Positions 47,214 to 55,975 of a stretch of DNA of 64,000 nt are shown here, piece by piece. How positions within the stretch are numbered: position 1 is the stretch's first letter; each line of letters starts with the position of its first letter. The DNA is taken from contig NZ_MVDD01000001.1 of NCBI RefSeq assembly GCF_002843315.1, forward strand, positions 62,001 through 126,000, read 5' to 3'. A program made the position numbers and the translations under genes. The notes below the pieces were generated by a model. It was not told the origin of the DNA and searched no databases. It worked only from the letters and a program-made list of their open reading frames with translations. The DNA is from Labilibaculum filiforme. Its GTDB lineage: Bacteria; Bacteroidota; Bacteroidia; Bacteroidales; Marinifilaceae.

Positions 47214-48389
47214 ATGAACGCATATATAGTTGCCGCCTACCGAAGTCCTGTAGGCAAAGCAAAAAAAGGAAATTTAAGATTTATTCGTCCCGACGATATG
47301 GCCGCCCAAGTGGTGCAACGAATTAGGAAAGAAATTCCAAATTTAGATGCCACCATGGTGGATGATGTGATTGTTGGAAATGCCACCCCCGAGGCAGAAC
47401 AAGGCTTAAACGTTGGTCGTATGATTGCCCTATTGGGATTGGACAACGTGCAAGTTCCAGGAATGACGGTAAATCGATACTGCTCATCGGGATTGGAAAC
47501 CATTGCCATTGCTGCCTCGAAAATTGAAGCCGGCCTTGCCGATTGCATTTTTGCCGGCGGCGTAGAAATGATGTCGCTGATGCCCATGGGTGGATGGCGA
47601 TTGGTGCCGAATCTGGGAATCGCAAAATCGCATCCCGATTGGTACTGGAACATGGGAATTACCGCCGAAGCTTTGCAGATGAAGTACAACATATCCCGTA
47701 AGGAGCAAGACGAATTTGCTTTTCACTCGCACCGAAAAGCATTGGAAGCACAAGCAACAAACCGCTTTGCAACCGAAATAGTTCCCATTCATATGTTAGA
47801 AACTTTTGTTGATGAACAGGAAAAAATAAAAAGCAGAGAACACATCCTTAGTCTGGACCAAGGTCCCCGACCGGGAACCACAATAGATGCCTTAAGTAGG
47901 TTAAGCCCCGTTTTTGCAAAAGGTGGAAGTGTTACTGCTGGTAATTCCTCGCAAACTTCGGATGGTGCAGCTTTTGTTTTGGTGGTATCTGAAAAAATGT
48001 TGAAACAACTAAATGTAGAACCAATAGCTCGGTTTGTATCCTACTCGGTTGCAGGTGTAGAGCCTAAACATATGGGAATTGGTCCGGTAAAGGCTATTCC
48101 AAAGGTGCTGAAACGCTCTGGATTGGCAATGAACCAAATAGAGCAAATTGAACTGAACGAAGCCTTTGCAGTACAGGCACTTGCCGTGATGAAAGAACTA
48201 CACCTGAATCCTGAAATCACGAATGTGAACGGAGGAGCCATAGCTCTTGGTCACCCTCTTGGATGTACTGGTGCAAAACTAACGGTGCAACTGCTTCACG
48301 AAATGAAAAAGCGCAAGCAAAAATACGGCATGGTTAGCATGTGCGTTGGCTCGGGACAAGGAGCTGCCGGGATTTTTGAATTATTATAA
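47214..48389 (+). CDS. fadA: acetyl-CoA C-acyltransferase (thiolase)
   Basis: The thiolytic step of beta-oxidation. 391 residues. Nucleophile Cys90 in [12 protein letters not shown], substrate loop [15 protein letters not shown], catalytic His in [19 protein letters not shown] (about 346) and the second Cys in [16 protein letters not shown] (about 377). The gene starts 26 bases after the fusion protein and is followed by a 117-base gap with REP-like repeats before the acyl-CoA dehydrogenase. It forms the trifunctional set with its upstream neighbour. Confidence 0.96.
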   Translation: MNAYIVAAYRSPVGKAKKGNLRFIRPDDMAAQVVQRIRKEIPNLDATMVDDVIVGNATPEAEQGLNVGRMIALLGLDNVQVPGMTVNRYCSSGLETIAIAASKIEAGLADCIFAGGVEMMSLMPMGGWRLVPNLGIAKSHPDWYWNMGITAEALQMKYNISRKEQDEFAFHSHRKALEAQATNRFATEIVPIHMLETFVDEQEKIKSREHILSLDQGPRPGTTIDALSRLSPVFAKGGSVTAGNSSQTSDGAAFVLVVSEKMLKQLNVEPIARFVSYSVAGVEPKHMGIGPVKAIPKVLKRSGLAMNQIEQIELNEAFAVQALAVMKELHLNPEITNVNGGAIALGHPLGCTGAKLTVQLLHEMKKRKQKYGMVSMCVGSGQGAAGIFELL

Positions 48390-48395
48390 AACTAC

Positions 48396-48480
48396 CCCCA
48401 ACCCCCTAAAGGGGCTAGTTCTTCTTCAAAGATAATTGACAATGTTTTTTCAAAGTCCCCTTTAGGGGATTTAGGGGTGA
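48396..48480. repeat. REP-like inverted repeat pair inside the beta-oxidation operon
   Basis: Two short palindromic cores of the form CCCCT-nn-AGGGG: CCCCTAAAGGGG (about 48403-48414) and CCCCTTTAGGGG (about 48458-48469, in TCCCCTTTAGGGGATTTAGG). They face each other around about 45 AT-rich bases. The pattern resembles extragenic palindromic repeats seen in many Bacteroidota genomes. Confidence 0.6.
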
Positions 48481-48506
48481 GAAAGATAACTCTAAACTCA
48501 TAAAAT

Positions 48507-50291
48507 ATGGAAAAGATAAAAACAATAAAAGGCGGACAATTCTTAGTGAAAGAAACCAGTCCTCAAGATATTTTTATTCCCGAAGAAATTTCGGAGGAGC
48601 AAAAAATGATTCTGGAAACCTGTAGTGATTTTCAGGAAAAAGAAATACTTCCCCTTCTCGATGAAATCGACAGTCAGCAAGAAGGTTTAATGACCAGCCT
48701 AATGGATAAAGCCGGCGCACTTGGTTTATTAGGAATTGCCGTGCCGGAAGAATACGGTGGTTTCGGTCAAGACCTGAATACCTCGATGCTGAGTACCGAA
48801 ATTATGGGAACCTACAGTTCTTTTGCTGTAGCTTATGCGGCTCATGTAGGAATCGGCACTCTTCCTATTTTGTATTACGGAACACAAGATCAGAAAGAAA
48901 AATATTTACCAAAACTGGCAAGTGGTGAAGCTAAAGGTGCTTACTGCTTAACGGAACCTGGAGCTGGTTCGGATGCCAACTCGGGAAAAAGTAAAGCGAT
49001 ACTTAGTGCAGACGAATCGCACTTTATTTTAAACGGACAGAAAATGTGGATTACCAATGCTGGTTTTGCAGATATCTATACTGTTTTTGCCAAGATTGCT
49101 GATGATAAAAACCTTAGTGCCTTTATTATTGAGAAAAGTTTTAATGGTATTAAGCTCGGACTAGAAGAAAAAAAGATGGGAATTAAAGGCTCGTCGACCT
49201 GTATGATGTTTTTTGAAGATTGTAAGGTGCCTGTTGAAAATCTTTTGGGCGAGCGTGGCGAAGGTTTTAAAATAGCCCTAAACATTCTAAATAATGGTAG
49301 AATTAAATTAGCAGCAGCTGTTTTAGGTGCTGGCAAAAAAGTAATAACGCACTCCATTATCTATGCAAATGAACGAATTCAATTCGGACAAGCCATTGCA
49401 AACTTTGGAGCCATACAGTACAAAATTGCCGAACAAGCCATACGAACCTATGCGGTTGAATCGGCCATTTACCGTTGCAGTAACGACATACAAAATGCAA
49501 TGCATCATTTAATGGAGGAAGGAATGCCCAAAGAAAAGGCTGTAATTCAGGCGCAGAAAGAATTTGCTGCCGAAGCTGCTATTCTTAAGGTTGCCGGATC
49601 GGAAGTTTTGGACTATGTTACCGACGAGGGCGTTCAAATTTATGGTGGCATGGGCTATTCGGCCGAAGCACCTATGGAGCGCGCTTACCGCGATTCCCGG
49701 ATCAATAGAATTTTTGAAGGAACCAATGAAATTAACCGAATGCTTATTGTAGACTTTCTATTGCGAAAAGCATTCAAAAATGAATTGCCTCTTTTAACGG
49801 CAGCCCAAAATGTGGTGAAAGAACTAATGGCTATTCCTGATTTTGGAGAAGAGGATACGGCAATTTTAGCACGAGAAAGTAAATTAATAATCGGCTTTAA
49901 GAAAAGCGCCTTGCTAATTGCCGGAGCTGCAGCTCAAAAATTTATGCAAAAGCTAAGCGATGAACAGGAAATACTAATGAATATTTCTGATATCATTATA
50001 GACTGCTATCAGGCGGAATCTCTCCTTCTTCGTGTTAAAAAATTAATGGAACTAAAAGGTGAAGATGCCAGTACCGAACAATTGGCTATGTGTAAGGTTT
50101 TCTTTTACGATGCGGCCGACCGTATTCATAAAAATGCCAAAGATGCAGCCAATGCAATTACCCAAGGCGATGAATTGCGCATGATGCTCTTAGGCTTAAA
50201 ACGATTCACTAAGCATGCCGGTTTAAACAGCAAAGAGCAGCGACGATTAATTGCCGCAAAATTGATGGAAGAAAATCGATATTGTTTCTAA
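48507..50291 (+). CDS. acyl-CoA dehydrogenase (long, VLCAD-like)
   Basis: 594 residues; FAD-dependent first step of beta-oxidation. N-terminal helical domain, beta domain with GAYCLTEPGAGSDANSG (about 150-165) and QKMWITNAGFADIYTVF, helical C-terminal core with ERIQFGQAI, GVQIYGGMGYSAEAPMERAYRDSRINRIFEGTNEINR (base Glu in the FEGT motif). A C-terminal extension of about 170 residues beyond the usual 380-400 is typical of very-long-chain enzymes. It completes a four-gene beta-oxidation set. No terminator hairpin was seen directly after it; the following region is repetitive. Confidence 0.95.
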   Translation: MEKIKTIKGGQFLVKETSPQDIFIPEEISEEQKMILETCSDFQEKEILPLLDEIDSQQEGLMTSLMDKAGALGLLGIAVPEEYGGFGQDLNTSMLSTEIMGTYSSFAVAYAAHVGIGTLPILYYGTQDQKEKYLPKLASGEAKGAYCLTEPGAGSDANSGKSKAILSADESHFILNGQKMWITNAGFADIYTVFAKIADDKNLSAFIIEKSFNGIKLGLEEKKMGIKGSSTCMMFFEDCKVPVENLLGERGEGFKIALNILNNGRIKLAAAVLGAGKKVITHSIIYANERIQFGQAIANFGAIQYKIAEQAIRTYAVESAIYRCSNDIQNAMHHLMEEGMPKEKAVIQAQKEFAAEAAILKVAGSEVLDYVTDEGVQIYGGMGYSAEAPMERAYRDSRINRIFEGTNEINRMLIVDFLLRKAFKNELPLLTAAQNVVKELMAIPDFGEEDTAILARESKLIIGFKKSALLIAGAAAQKFMQKLSDEQEILMNISDIIIDCYQAESLLLRVKKLMELKGEDASTEQLAMCKVFFYDAADRIHKNAKDAANAITQGDELRMMLLGLKRFTKHAGLNSKEQRRLIAAKLMEENRYCF

Positions 50292-50435
50292 TGCCTGGAG
50301 AATAAAAACAAGCAGGACAATTGTACCTGAAAGCTCTCTTGTAATGAAAATCAGTTCTGTTTTCGTAGTGGATTTGAATAAAAACATCACTAACAACACA
50401 TCCCCTACAATAGAGATATTGCAAGGCAATTATCC

Positions 50436-50770
50436 GAAAGCTTAACTCGAAACGAAAGCTTTCCTTTTCCTGCGAAAACTTGTTTCTATGAAAATAGAAG
50501 GCTTCCTTTTTATAAAAAACAAGGCATCTACAATTGTAGAAAGGTTCTTTTTGTTGCGAAAATAGGCTTCCACAAATGCAGAAAGTCTCTTTTTCCGGCA
50601 AAATAGGCCTCTACAAATGCAGAAAGTCTCTTTTTCATGCTGAAATAGGCTTCAACAAATGTAGAAAGCTCCATTTGGTTGCGAAAATAGGCTTCCACAA
50701 AAGTGAAAAGCTCCATTTGGTTGCGAAAATAGGCTTCAATAAAAGTATAAAGCTCCACCTGCAAGTCTGG
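50436..50770. repeat. 42-bp tandem repeat (about 7-8 copies)
   Basis: Copies anchored at the AATAGGC core start at 50562, 50603, 50645, 50687 and 50729, spacing 41, 42, 42 and 42; the right-hand copies are nearly identical and decay to the left (about 50436, 50478, 50520). Units contain AGAAAGCTCCATTTGGTTGCG or its variants. There are no unique spacers, so it is not CRISPR. Confidence 0.8.
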
Positions 50771-50822
50771 GAAGCCTATATAATAAGGAAAAGTGAACAA
50801 AATTAGACGTTAGCATGTCAAT

Positions 50823-50864
50823 AAAAAAACCTCCAGTTGCCGCTTATTTGCAGCCGGAGGTTTT
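50823..50864. terminator. bidirectional terminator between the repeat and the radical SAM gene
   Basis: AAAACCTCC (50826-50834) pairs with GGAGGTTTT (50856-50864); the inner GC bases add pairing. A-run left and T-run right. It ends the minus-strand radical SAM gene (stop at 50925). Confidence 0.8.
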
Positions 50865-50924
50865 GCTTATTTTAAAAAAAACAGATGGATTGTTTTTCAC
50901 CTATTCCATATAAATTTCGAATCA

Positions 50925-51800
50925 TCAAATCGTATGTCGCTTTGGAACACGATTTAAAATAGACGCATGAGTTTCTGAAATTACCTGCTCTACTTTGGCA
51001 ATAGCAGCTTGTTTCTCATTAGGCAAATGCGCATCGAAGCTGACTGTATTAATGATATGAATTCCCATATAGTAGGTATCCACATCTACTAGTTCCAGGG
51101 TTTTCTTTTGCTCCTCGAGCACTTCTCCCTCGCTAGCCATTTCGAAAATTCCTGCTTCAATATCTTTAGCTAGTTGGGTTCCCTTATTTGCGTTCAAACT
51201 TGTTGGCACAATCCCCAAAGGTTTCACCTGATTAATCAGCTTCGCGTTGGCTTCGGCATTTTCAATTCCTCGTCCTTTGCCTGCCGCTCCAAACATAAAT
51301 CCGTAGAAGAATGTAATGCCTGCTTTGTTTAGGCGTTCTAACTGTTCGTAGGCATCGGCAAGCGAAGCTCCTTTATTCAAATAGTCGAGCGCATCGGCCA
51401 AACCAGTTTCAACACCAACCCACAAATCACCAATACCCAGCTTTTTCAATTCCGCCAGCTCTTCATCGGTTTTGCCCATAATGTTATTAATCGACGCATA
51501 CATGGTAATTATCTCCACCTGGGGCAGGTACTTGTGAATCATTTCGGCGACTGCCTTTAATCGATTTCCTGATAGAACAAATGCATCTCCATTGACCAAA
51601 AAGATCCGCTTTACGCCAGGGTAATTTGCTTGTGCTTCCTGCAAATCCATTTCCACCTGATCCATTTTATCAACCGAAAATTTTACATCGCGATACATGG
51701 TACAAAAGGTACATTTGTTGTGTGCGCATCCTACTGTTACTTGCAGTAAAAGCGTATTTGCCTCGTAAGGAGGCCGGTAAACGGGTCCTGTATAATTCAT
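50925..51800 (-). CDS. radical SAM protein
   Basis: 291 residues. The start MNYTGPVYRPPYEANTLLL precedes the Fe-S motif GCAHNKCTFCTMY, spaced CX4CX2C and not the classic CX3CX2C. Other radical SAM features follow: FLVNGDAF (about 75), YASINNIMG, DLWVGVETGLADALDYLNKG (about 120-140). The motif is like that in a small subfamily of B12-independent radical SAM proteins of unknown substrate. The gene is the last of a minus-strand set after the SDR gene, 78 bases apart. Confidence 0.85.
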   Translation of the reverse strand: MNYTGPVYRPPYEANTLLLQVTVGCAHNKCTFCTMYRDVKFSVDKMDQVEMDLQEAQANYPGVKRIFLVNGDAFVLSGNRLKAVAEMIHKYLPQVEIITMYASINNIMGKTDEELAELKKLGIGDLWVGVETGLADALDYLNKGASLADAYEQLERLNKAGITFFYGFMFGAAGKGRGIENAEANAKLINQVKPLGIVPTSLNANKGTQLAKDIEAGIFEMASEGEVLEEQKKTLELVDVDTYYMGIHIINTVSFDAHLPNEKQAAIAKVEQVISETHASILNRVPKRHTI

Positions 51801-51878
51801 CTCTTTTTAATTTGATACAGAAATCGAAATAAGCCAGTAGCTACTGATTCCTGATCGCTAACTTGATCTGCTTATTTT

Positions 51879-52679
51879 TTAAGCAATTATTTTTTCTGTT
51901 TGTTCGGTAAGTTCTTGAATGGCTGCCTGGTTATAAGCATCGGGATGAGCTTGGGCATAAACGCCATTATCATTATCGAAATACTTTCCTGTAATGCCTT
52001 GATGATCTTCCGACACTGCCAAATCGTATAGTATATTGGAGCCTTTATCAGCAGGTGACCAATGTTGCCCATAAGCTTCATTTGCCATTTTCGTGTTTAG
52101 CAGTGAACCTGGATTCACCGCAATAACGGCAATATCATTCAACTGTTTTGCTAAATCGAAACTCCACATGGTTAAAGCCAACTTACTTTGCGCATACGAT
52201 TCGTTTAAAGAAACATTGCTTTTACCCAACATCACATCGTAAGAAACGGGAGACTGAGCTGCCGAACTTAGATTGATAATGCGTGTTTCATTTCCTTTTT
52301 TGAGTACAGGCAATAAGTCTTTGGTAAGTAGGTAGGGAGCTAAATAGTTCACCACAAATCTCAAATCCATGCCATCCTTATTTAAAAGAATTGGAGTTTT
52401 GAACACACCCGCGTTGTTAATTAACACATCAATGTGAGAAACTTTACCAATTACATCCTGAGCCATTTCTCTTACCGCTTTTAAATCTGAAAAATCAGCA
52501 ACAAAGCCATCAATTTCTTCATTATTAGTAGCTTTTTTCATCTCAGAAACTAAGGTATTCACTTTCTCGGGGCTTCTTCCGTGAACAAAAACACGATGAC
52601 CTTCTTTAGCAAATCTTATGGCCACCAATTTCCCAATCCCATCGGTACTTCCTGTTACTAGTATATTTTTTTTACTCAT
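51879..52679 (-). CDS. SDR family oxidoreductase
   Basis: 266 residues with a classical short-chain dehydrogenase fold. Cofactor motif ILVTGSTDGIGKLVAIRFAKEG (TGxxxGIG), NNAG (LINNAGVF), catalytic YAQSK and a Ser in INLSSAAQSP. Substrate unknown. It lies in the middle of a minus-strand run of redox genes (quinol monooxygenase-like, MRJP-like, nitroreductase), with a 108-base gap from the nitroreductase. Confidence 0.92.
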   Translation of the reverse strand: MSKKNILVTGSTDGIGKLVAIRFAKEGHRVFVHGRSPEKVNTLVSEMKKATNNEEIDGFVADFSDLKAVREMAQDVIGKVSHIDVLINNAGVFKTPILLNKDGMDLRFVVNYLAPYLLTKDLLPVLKKGNETRIINLSSAAQSPVSYDVMLGKSNVSLNESYAQSKLALTMWSFDLAKQLNDIAVIAVNPGSLLNTKMANEAYGQHWSPADKGSNILYDLAVSEDHQGITGKYFDNDNGVYAQAHPDAYNQAAIQELTEQTEKIIA

Positions 52680-52787
52680 GTTTTTAGTGTTTGTTGTAAA
52701 AGCTATTTACTGATTTGAAAGAAAAACCGCCAACGAAATGGTATTGTTCGCAGTTTTACTTTTTATTAGGTTCAGAGATTGTTATTC

Positions 52788-53330
52788 CTAAATAAAACGC
52801 ATGATATCTTCAACATTTTTTCTTGGTGTAGCTTTTGGAGTTTCATCAGGATAACCATATACGATAAGCGCTGCTACGCTTTCTCCCTCTGGTAAACCAA
52901 CAATACCTGATATTTTTTCATCGTTAATAATACCGAGCACGCAAGTACCAACACCCTTGGCATGAGCTGCAAGGCAAAAAGTCTGACAAGCAATCCCTGC
53001 ATCGAAAATTTCCCAAGCTCCTCCTTTTGAAGTTATGTAGTCGTCGCTATCTGCTTTGCCACTTTTTCCTTTTACAAAGCTCAAAACCGCAACACCTTTG
53101 GCTTCTTTTAGGGTGTTTACATTATATACAAAGCCATCAACACCATCAGTCGCCAATTTTGTAATCACCTCCTTATTATCAATCAAAGTGTAACGTGCTA
53201 CCTGAAAATTCCCCCAGGAAGGTGCCCATCGACTTATCGATACAATTTCCTTCATGATTTCTCGGTCAACTTTCTCTTCCTTAAATTTTCTTACACTTCT
53301 ACGTTCTTCAATTGCTTTAATTGCATCCAT
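52788..53330 (-). CDS. nitroreductase family FMN protein
   Basis: 180 residues from ATG 53330 (MDAIKAIEERRSVRKF is the usual start; the frame to 53378 adds non-family residues). FMN-binding motif ERRSVRKF, a second WAPSWGNFQ and the C-terminal GYPDETPKATPRK. Members reduce nitro compounds, quinones or flavins with NAD(P)H. Probably co-transcribed with its neighbours. Confidence 0.93.
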   Translation of the reverse strand: MDAIKAIEERRSVRKFKEEKVDREIMKEIVSISRWAPSWGNFQVARYTLIDNKEVITKLATDGVDGFVYNVNTLKEAKGVAVLSFVKGKSGKADSDDYITSKGGAWEIFDAGIACQTFCLAAHAKGVGTCVLGIINDEKISGIVGLPEGESVAALIVYGYPDETPKATPRKNVEDIMRFI

Positions 53331-53407
53331 CTTGTATATTTTTTTTGATTTAGTGTTATTTCTATAAAACCGATTCAAAATCGTTAATAAGCTCTTTAGT
53401 TTATAGG

Positions 53408-54445
53408 CTATTTTAACAATTTTGTTCTAACAATTATAAATGGTCCAACACTATCATCTTTCCCATTATTAAGAGCAGGCACTCTGTTTAGTTGATCAAC
53501 GGTACTGTATAAATATCCATCTTTAGCCATCTCTAATCCATCAGGCCATGTTTGTCCTTCTGGCAAAGTTGCAATAGTTTTGTATCCGTCTTTATTAGTT
53601 ACCCCTAGCTCTTGCTTCTCGATATTGGTTACATATACGTTTCCTTTTTTGTCTGCAGCAATACCATCGCTGTATGATTTTGGAGCATAATCTTCAATAC
53701 CTGCTGTTAACTCCTCATTGGAATCAAAGCTTTTAGCAGGAACTCTATAAACTTTTTTACCATGCAAAGCACCAAAATATACCCACTTAAAATTAGGATC
53801 AATTGCAATTGGATTTAAAGCAAATCCTCCTTCAAAATCAGGCATCATAGAAGCATGACTCTCTGCCATTCTTCTTGCTTCTCCAGTTTTTGTATCAATC
53901 ACAATAAAGGCAGGAGTTGGAGCACTTTTCAAATCTCCCTGTGTCATATCAGCAATAATCACACGGCCGTTCTTTTCATCGATCACAAAATCTTGTAGAA
54001 AACTAACCGGAGTGACTACCTCTTCAGGAATGGCAATAGTTCTTACCAACTTCTCGTTTTTAGTATCCCAAACAATAAATTGCTTAGCACCCATATCCAA
54101 CAACCAAAGATTTTCCTTACTGTCGGCTCTAATTCCGATAATTGCTTTAATGCTGGAATTGGCTCCTTTAGAATATGCATCGTTCGGATAGGCTTTTCCT
54201 TTTCCTTCACTATCTACTTCGTAAACTCTTACATCAGCACCCATTAGTGGGTTAATAGAAACAAACATTCTGCCTGACTCTGTAATTGCCATGTTTCCTG
54301 CTCTTACCGTTTCAGAAGAAACAACTACTTCGGCTACTTTAACTTTTTCTGTATTTTTATTCTTCGAAGTCTCAGCATTTGTGTTGTTTGTCGCAAACAA
54401 AGCCAGAACGGCTACTAAATATAATTTTGATAGGCTATTTTTCAT
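53408..54445 (-). CDS. exported MRJP/yellow-type beta-propeller protein
   Basis: 345 residues with a signal peptide (about 1-24, LYLVAVLALFATNNTNAE). The rest matches the major royal jelly protein/yellow family: VRAGNMAITESGRMFVSINPL, LWLLDMGAKQFIVWDTK, NPIAIDPNFKWVYFGALHGKKVYRVPA, SDGIAADKKGNVYVTNIE and a closing YSTVDQLNRVPALNNGKD. Bacterial members are annotated as L-dopachrome tautomerase-related; the activity is unproven. It lies 43 bases downstream of a quinol monooxygenase-like gene and 77 bases upstream of a nitroreductase gene. Confidence 0.88.
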   Translation of the reverse strand: MKNSLSKLYLVAVLALFATNNTNAETSKNKNTEKVKVAEVVVSSETVRAGNMAITESGRMFVSINPLMGADVRVYEVDSEGKGKAYPNDAYSKGANSSIKAIIGIRADSKENLWLLDMGAKQFIVWDTKNEKLVRTIAIPEEVVTPVSFLQDFVIDEKNGRVIIADMTQGDLKSAPTPAFIVIDTKTGEARRMAESHASMMPDFEGGFALNPIAIDPNFKWVYFGALHGKKVYRVPAKSFDSNEELTAGIEDYAPKSYSDGIAADKKGNVYVTNIEKQELGVTNKDGYKTIATLPEGQTWPDGLEMAKDGYLYSTVDQLNRVPALNNGKDDSVGPFIIVRTKLLK

Positions 54446-54488
54446 CTTCTTATTTTTTTTAAAATCATTAAATATTATTCGACCCGAC

Positions 54489-54785
54489 TTAAGCTATTAG
54501 TGACATTTCATTTACAATAAACTCTTCGACAGCACCCTCTGTTGCTTCCAAATATTGCGCTAAATGTTCGTTCTGCATATGCTTCTGCCATAATTCTCTA
54601 TTTTCCCACTTCTCGTAGAACAAGAAAAAGTTTTCGTTATCATTATCCTGATGTAGATCGTAACGAATACATCCGTCCTCTGCACGAGTAATATCAATTA
54701 ACTTTAGCAACTCTGCTTTTACAAATTCTCTCTTTTCTTCTTTTACTAAAATTCTAGCAACGATGGTTAAAGTTTGATTCTTCAT
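54489..54785 (-). CDS. antibiotic biosynthesis monooxygenase-domain protein (putative quinol monooxygenase)
   Basis: 98 residues, a single ABM-fold domain: TIVARILVKEEKREFVKAELLKLIDITRAEDGCIRYDLHQDNDNENFFLFYEKWENRELWQKHMQNEHLAQY. The pattern (two strands, EDGCIRYDLH, FFLFYEKW and the terminal H) fits YgiN-type quinol monooxygenases or small heme-degrading ABM proteins. First gene of the minus-strand redox cluster, with promoter box 54836-54843. Confidence 0.88.
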   Translation of the reverse strand: MKNQTLTIVARILVKEEKREFVKAELLKLIDITRAEDGCIRYDLHQDNDNENFFLFYEKWENRELWQKHMQNEHLAQYLEATEGAVEEFIVNEMSLIA

Positions 54786-54835
54786 AACTTTTTGTATTAT
54801 TTTTTTTTGTAAATAGTTTATTAAAATTGATACTA

Positions 54836-54843
54836 CAAATTTA
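54836..54843 (-). promoter_or_regulatory. -7 box (TAAATTTG) of the redox cluster
   Basis: An exact TAnnTTTG match on the minus strand, 50 bases upstream of the ATG at 54785. No -33 TTG element was seen. Confidence 0.5.
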
Positions 54844-55000
54844 AGTCATGCCAGAAGAAGATATATTGTAATTGAAATGGGATAAATTGTACAATTATTG
54901 GCTAAAGGCAAATAATAAGCCCTAAATACTCTTAATTATAAGTTTAAAATCTATTTAAAGCCAATTTTCACACACTACTCACAATATAAATACAATAGAA

Positions 55001-55034
55001 AAAGCCTCCGCCAGAAAAATCTGATGAAGGCTTT
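55001..55034 (-). terminator. terminator of the DUF6249-like gene
   Basis: AAAGCCT (55001-55007) pairs with AGGCTTT (55028-55034); inner TCTG/CAGA pairing extends the stem. Its minus-strand T-run lies beyond, 28 bases after the gene. Confidence 0.65.
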
Positions 55035-55061
55035 GTTAAAAATATTAATATTGAAAACAGA

Positions 55062-55433
55062 CTATTCTTTTACTTTTTTGCTCATAATAAGGTAATACAA
55101 CAAGAAACCTATCGATATTGAAACAAAAAAGATTCCGTAAGGCATCGCACTATCGTACTGTTTAAACATAGGATTGTAGGATGCCAATACTTCCATTACA
55201 ATAAAACCTATTCCTCCAAAAAATGCAACTAATCCCCACTTTAAAGCTGGATATTGATCGTATTTCACTTGTTTCTTTATTTCAACTTCTGCATCCTGGT
55301 CTAAAATACCTGCTCGCTCGAAGTGACCCGTTTTAATTATTTTACGCTTTAAAAAATGCGCCGATAAAGTTTTCACAAAAGTGATAATACTAAAGAATAC
55401 CACTGCCGCCATTAATAATTCTCCTAAATTCAT
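55062..55433 (-). CDS. small membrane protein, DUF6249-like
   Basis: 123 residues. Three membrane segments: N-terminal (about 5-25), about 67-84 and 95-117; a cytoplasmic stretch between the first two contains KTGHFERAGILDQDAEVEIKK. The motif near the end is AMPYGIFFVSISIGFLLYYLIM. It resembles a Bacteroidota DUF6249 family often encoded close to ECF sigma genes; here it is divergent from such a gene. Function unknown. Confidence 0.6.
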   Translation of the reverse strand: MNLGELLMAAVVFFSIITFVKTLSAHFLKRKIIKTGHFERAGILDQDAEVEIKKQVKYDQYPALKWGLVAFFGGIGFIVMEVLASYNPMFKQYDSAMPYGIFFVSISIGFLLYYLIMSKKVKE

Positions 55434-55518
55434 ATTTTAAGTTTTAAGTTTCTGAATGTGTTTTGCCTATTAGACCATAGTGCTTTGTAGAATGTTGCAA
55501 AAAGTTATATTTTTTTCT

Positions 55519-55699
55519 TGCTTCCGCAGATTTGTAATCGGAGGTGTGAGAATTAAGAATACGTATAAGAACTCTATGAGTCTAGGTTGTGGCTATTTCT
55601 ATATCGTATTGCTTATCCCTAAAAGCAGATTCGACCCCATGTGAGGTCGTAGGTCTATAAAATACAACATCTATATACATATGACTCCAAAGGAGCCAT
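55519..55699. repeat. cluster of short extragenic palindromes, left of the sigma factor
   Basis: Palindromes around 55525-55545 (GATTTGTAATC core), 55632-55649 (CGACC/GGTCG) and 55681-55699 (ATG-n-CTCC-AAA-GGAG-n-CAT). The first shares the segment from TTGCT to TTAAGAAT with a copy at 57139-57180, 1.6 kb away on the other side of the sigma module. Confidence 0.55.
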
Positions 55700-55817
55700 A
55701 CATTCAATAAGTATTCATAATGAATTTTTGTTTTTTTTCTGGATTACAACGGCAATATTGTAGTTTGGATGTGGAATAGAAAAATAAGCTAACTTTAGAA
55801 ATACTCTCTATAATACT

Positions 55818-55904
55818 GGCGTGCGTTAGGGGTAGAAGCGGTTACCCCGCAGGGAGGTACGAACGAGGAGTAATAGCAGATGACCCGACCCGAAGGGGAA
55901 CGCC
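55818..55904. repeat. 87-nt GC-rich structured element
   Basis: GGCGT (55818-55822) pairs with ACGCC (55900-55904) and closes the element. GGGGTA (55829-55834) pairs with TACCCC (55843-55848), and CCC/GGG (55889-55891/55895-55897) with GAA loop forms a small hairpin. GC is far above the surrounding AT-rich DNA. It resembles REP-like extragenic elements common in Bacteroidota; orientation is unknown. Confidence 0.5.
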
Positions 55905-55975
55905 TAAAAGAAAATTAAATTTAGTTACATTATCGTGCAACAAATAAAAGGGAGTGCTTGTCTACTCCATCAAAG

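Larger units (their letters stand above)
50292..50924. other. repeat-filled intergenic region
   Basis: It contains a 42-bp tandem repeat (50436-50770) and a terminator (50823-50864). Open frames on both strands (for example 50528-50800 minus and 50576-50806 plus) result from the repeat length being a multiple of three and are not called. Confidence 0.6.
55434..55975. other. palindrome-rich region between the DUF6249-like gene and the sigma factor gene
   Basis: 542 bases without a gene. It contains three decayed short palindromes (55519-55697), a GC-rich structured element (55818-55904) and, overlapping the sigma gene's leader, GGAGT/ACTCC (55951-55955/55964-55968). These are listed separately. 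Confidence 0.6.

Noticed and set aside
50436-50770. CRISPR array
   Set aside because: Repeats are directly adjacent at 41-42 bases without unique spacers, and there are no cas genes in the window.
50528-50800. 90-residue repeat protein on the minus strand across the 42-bp array
   Set aside because: It is a by-product of a tandem repeat whose length is a multiple of three; opposite-strand frames are also open. It has no initiation context or domain, so it is recorded as a repeat only.
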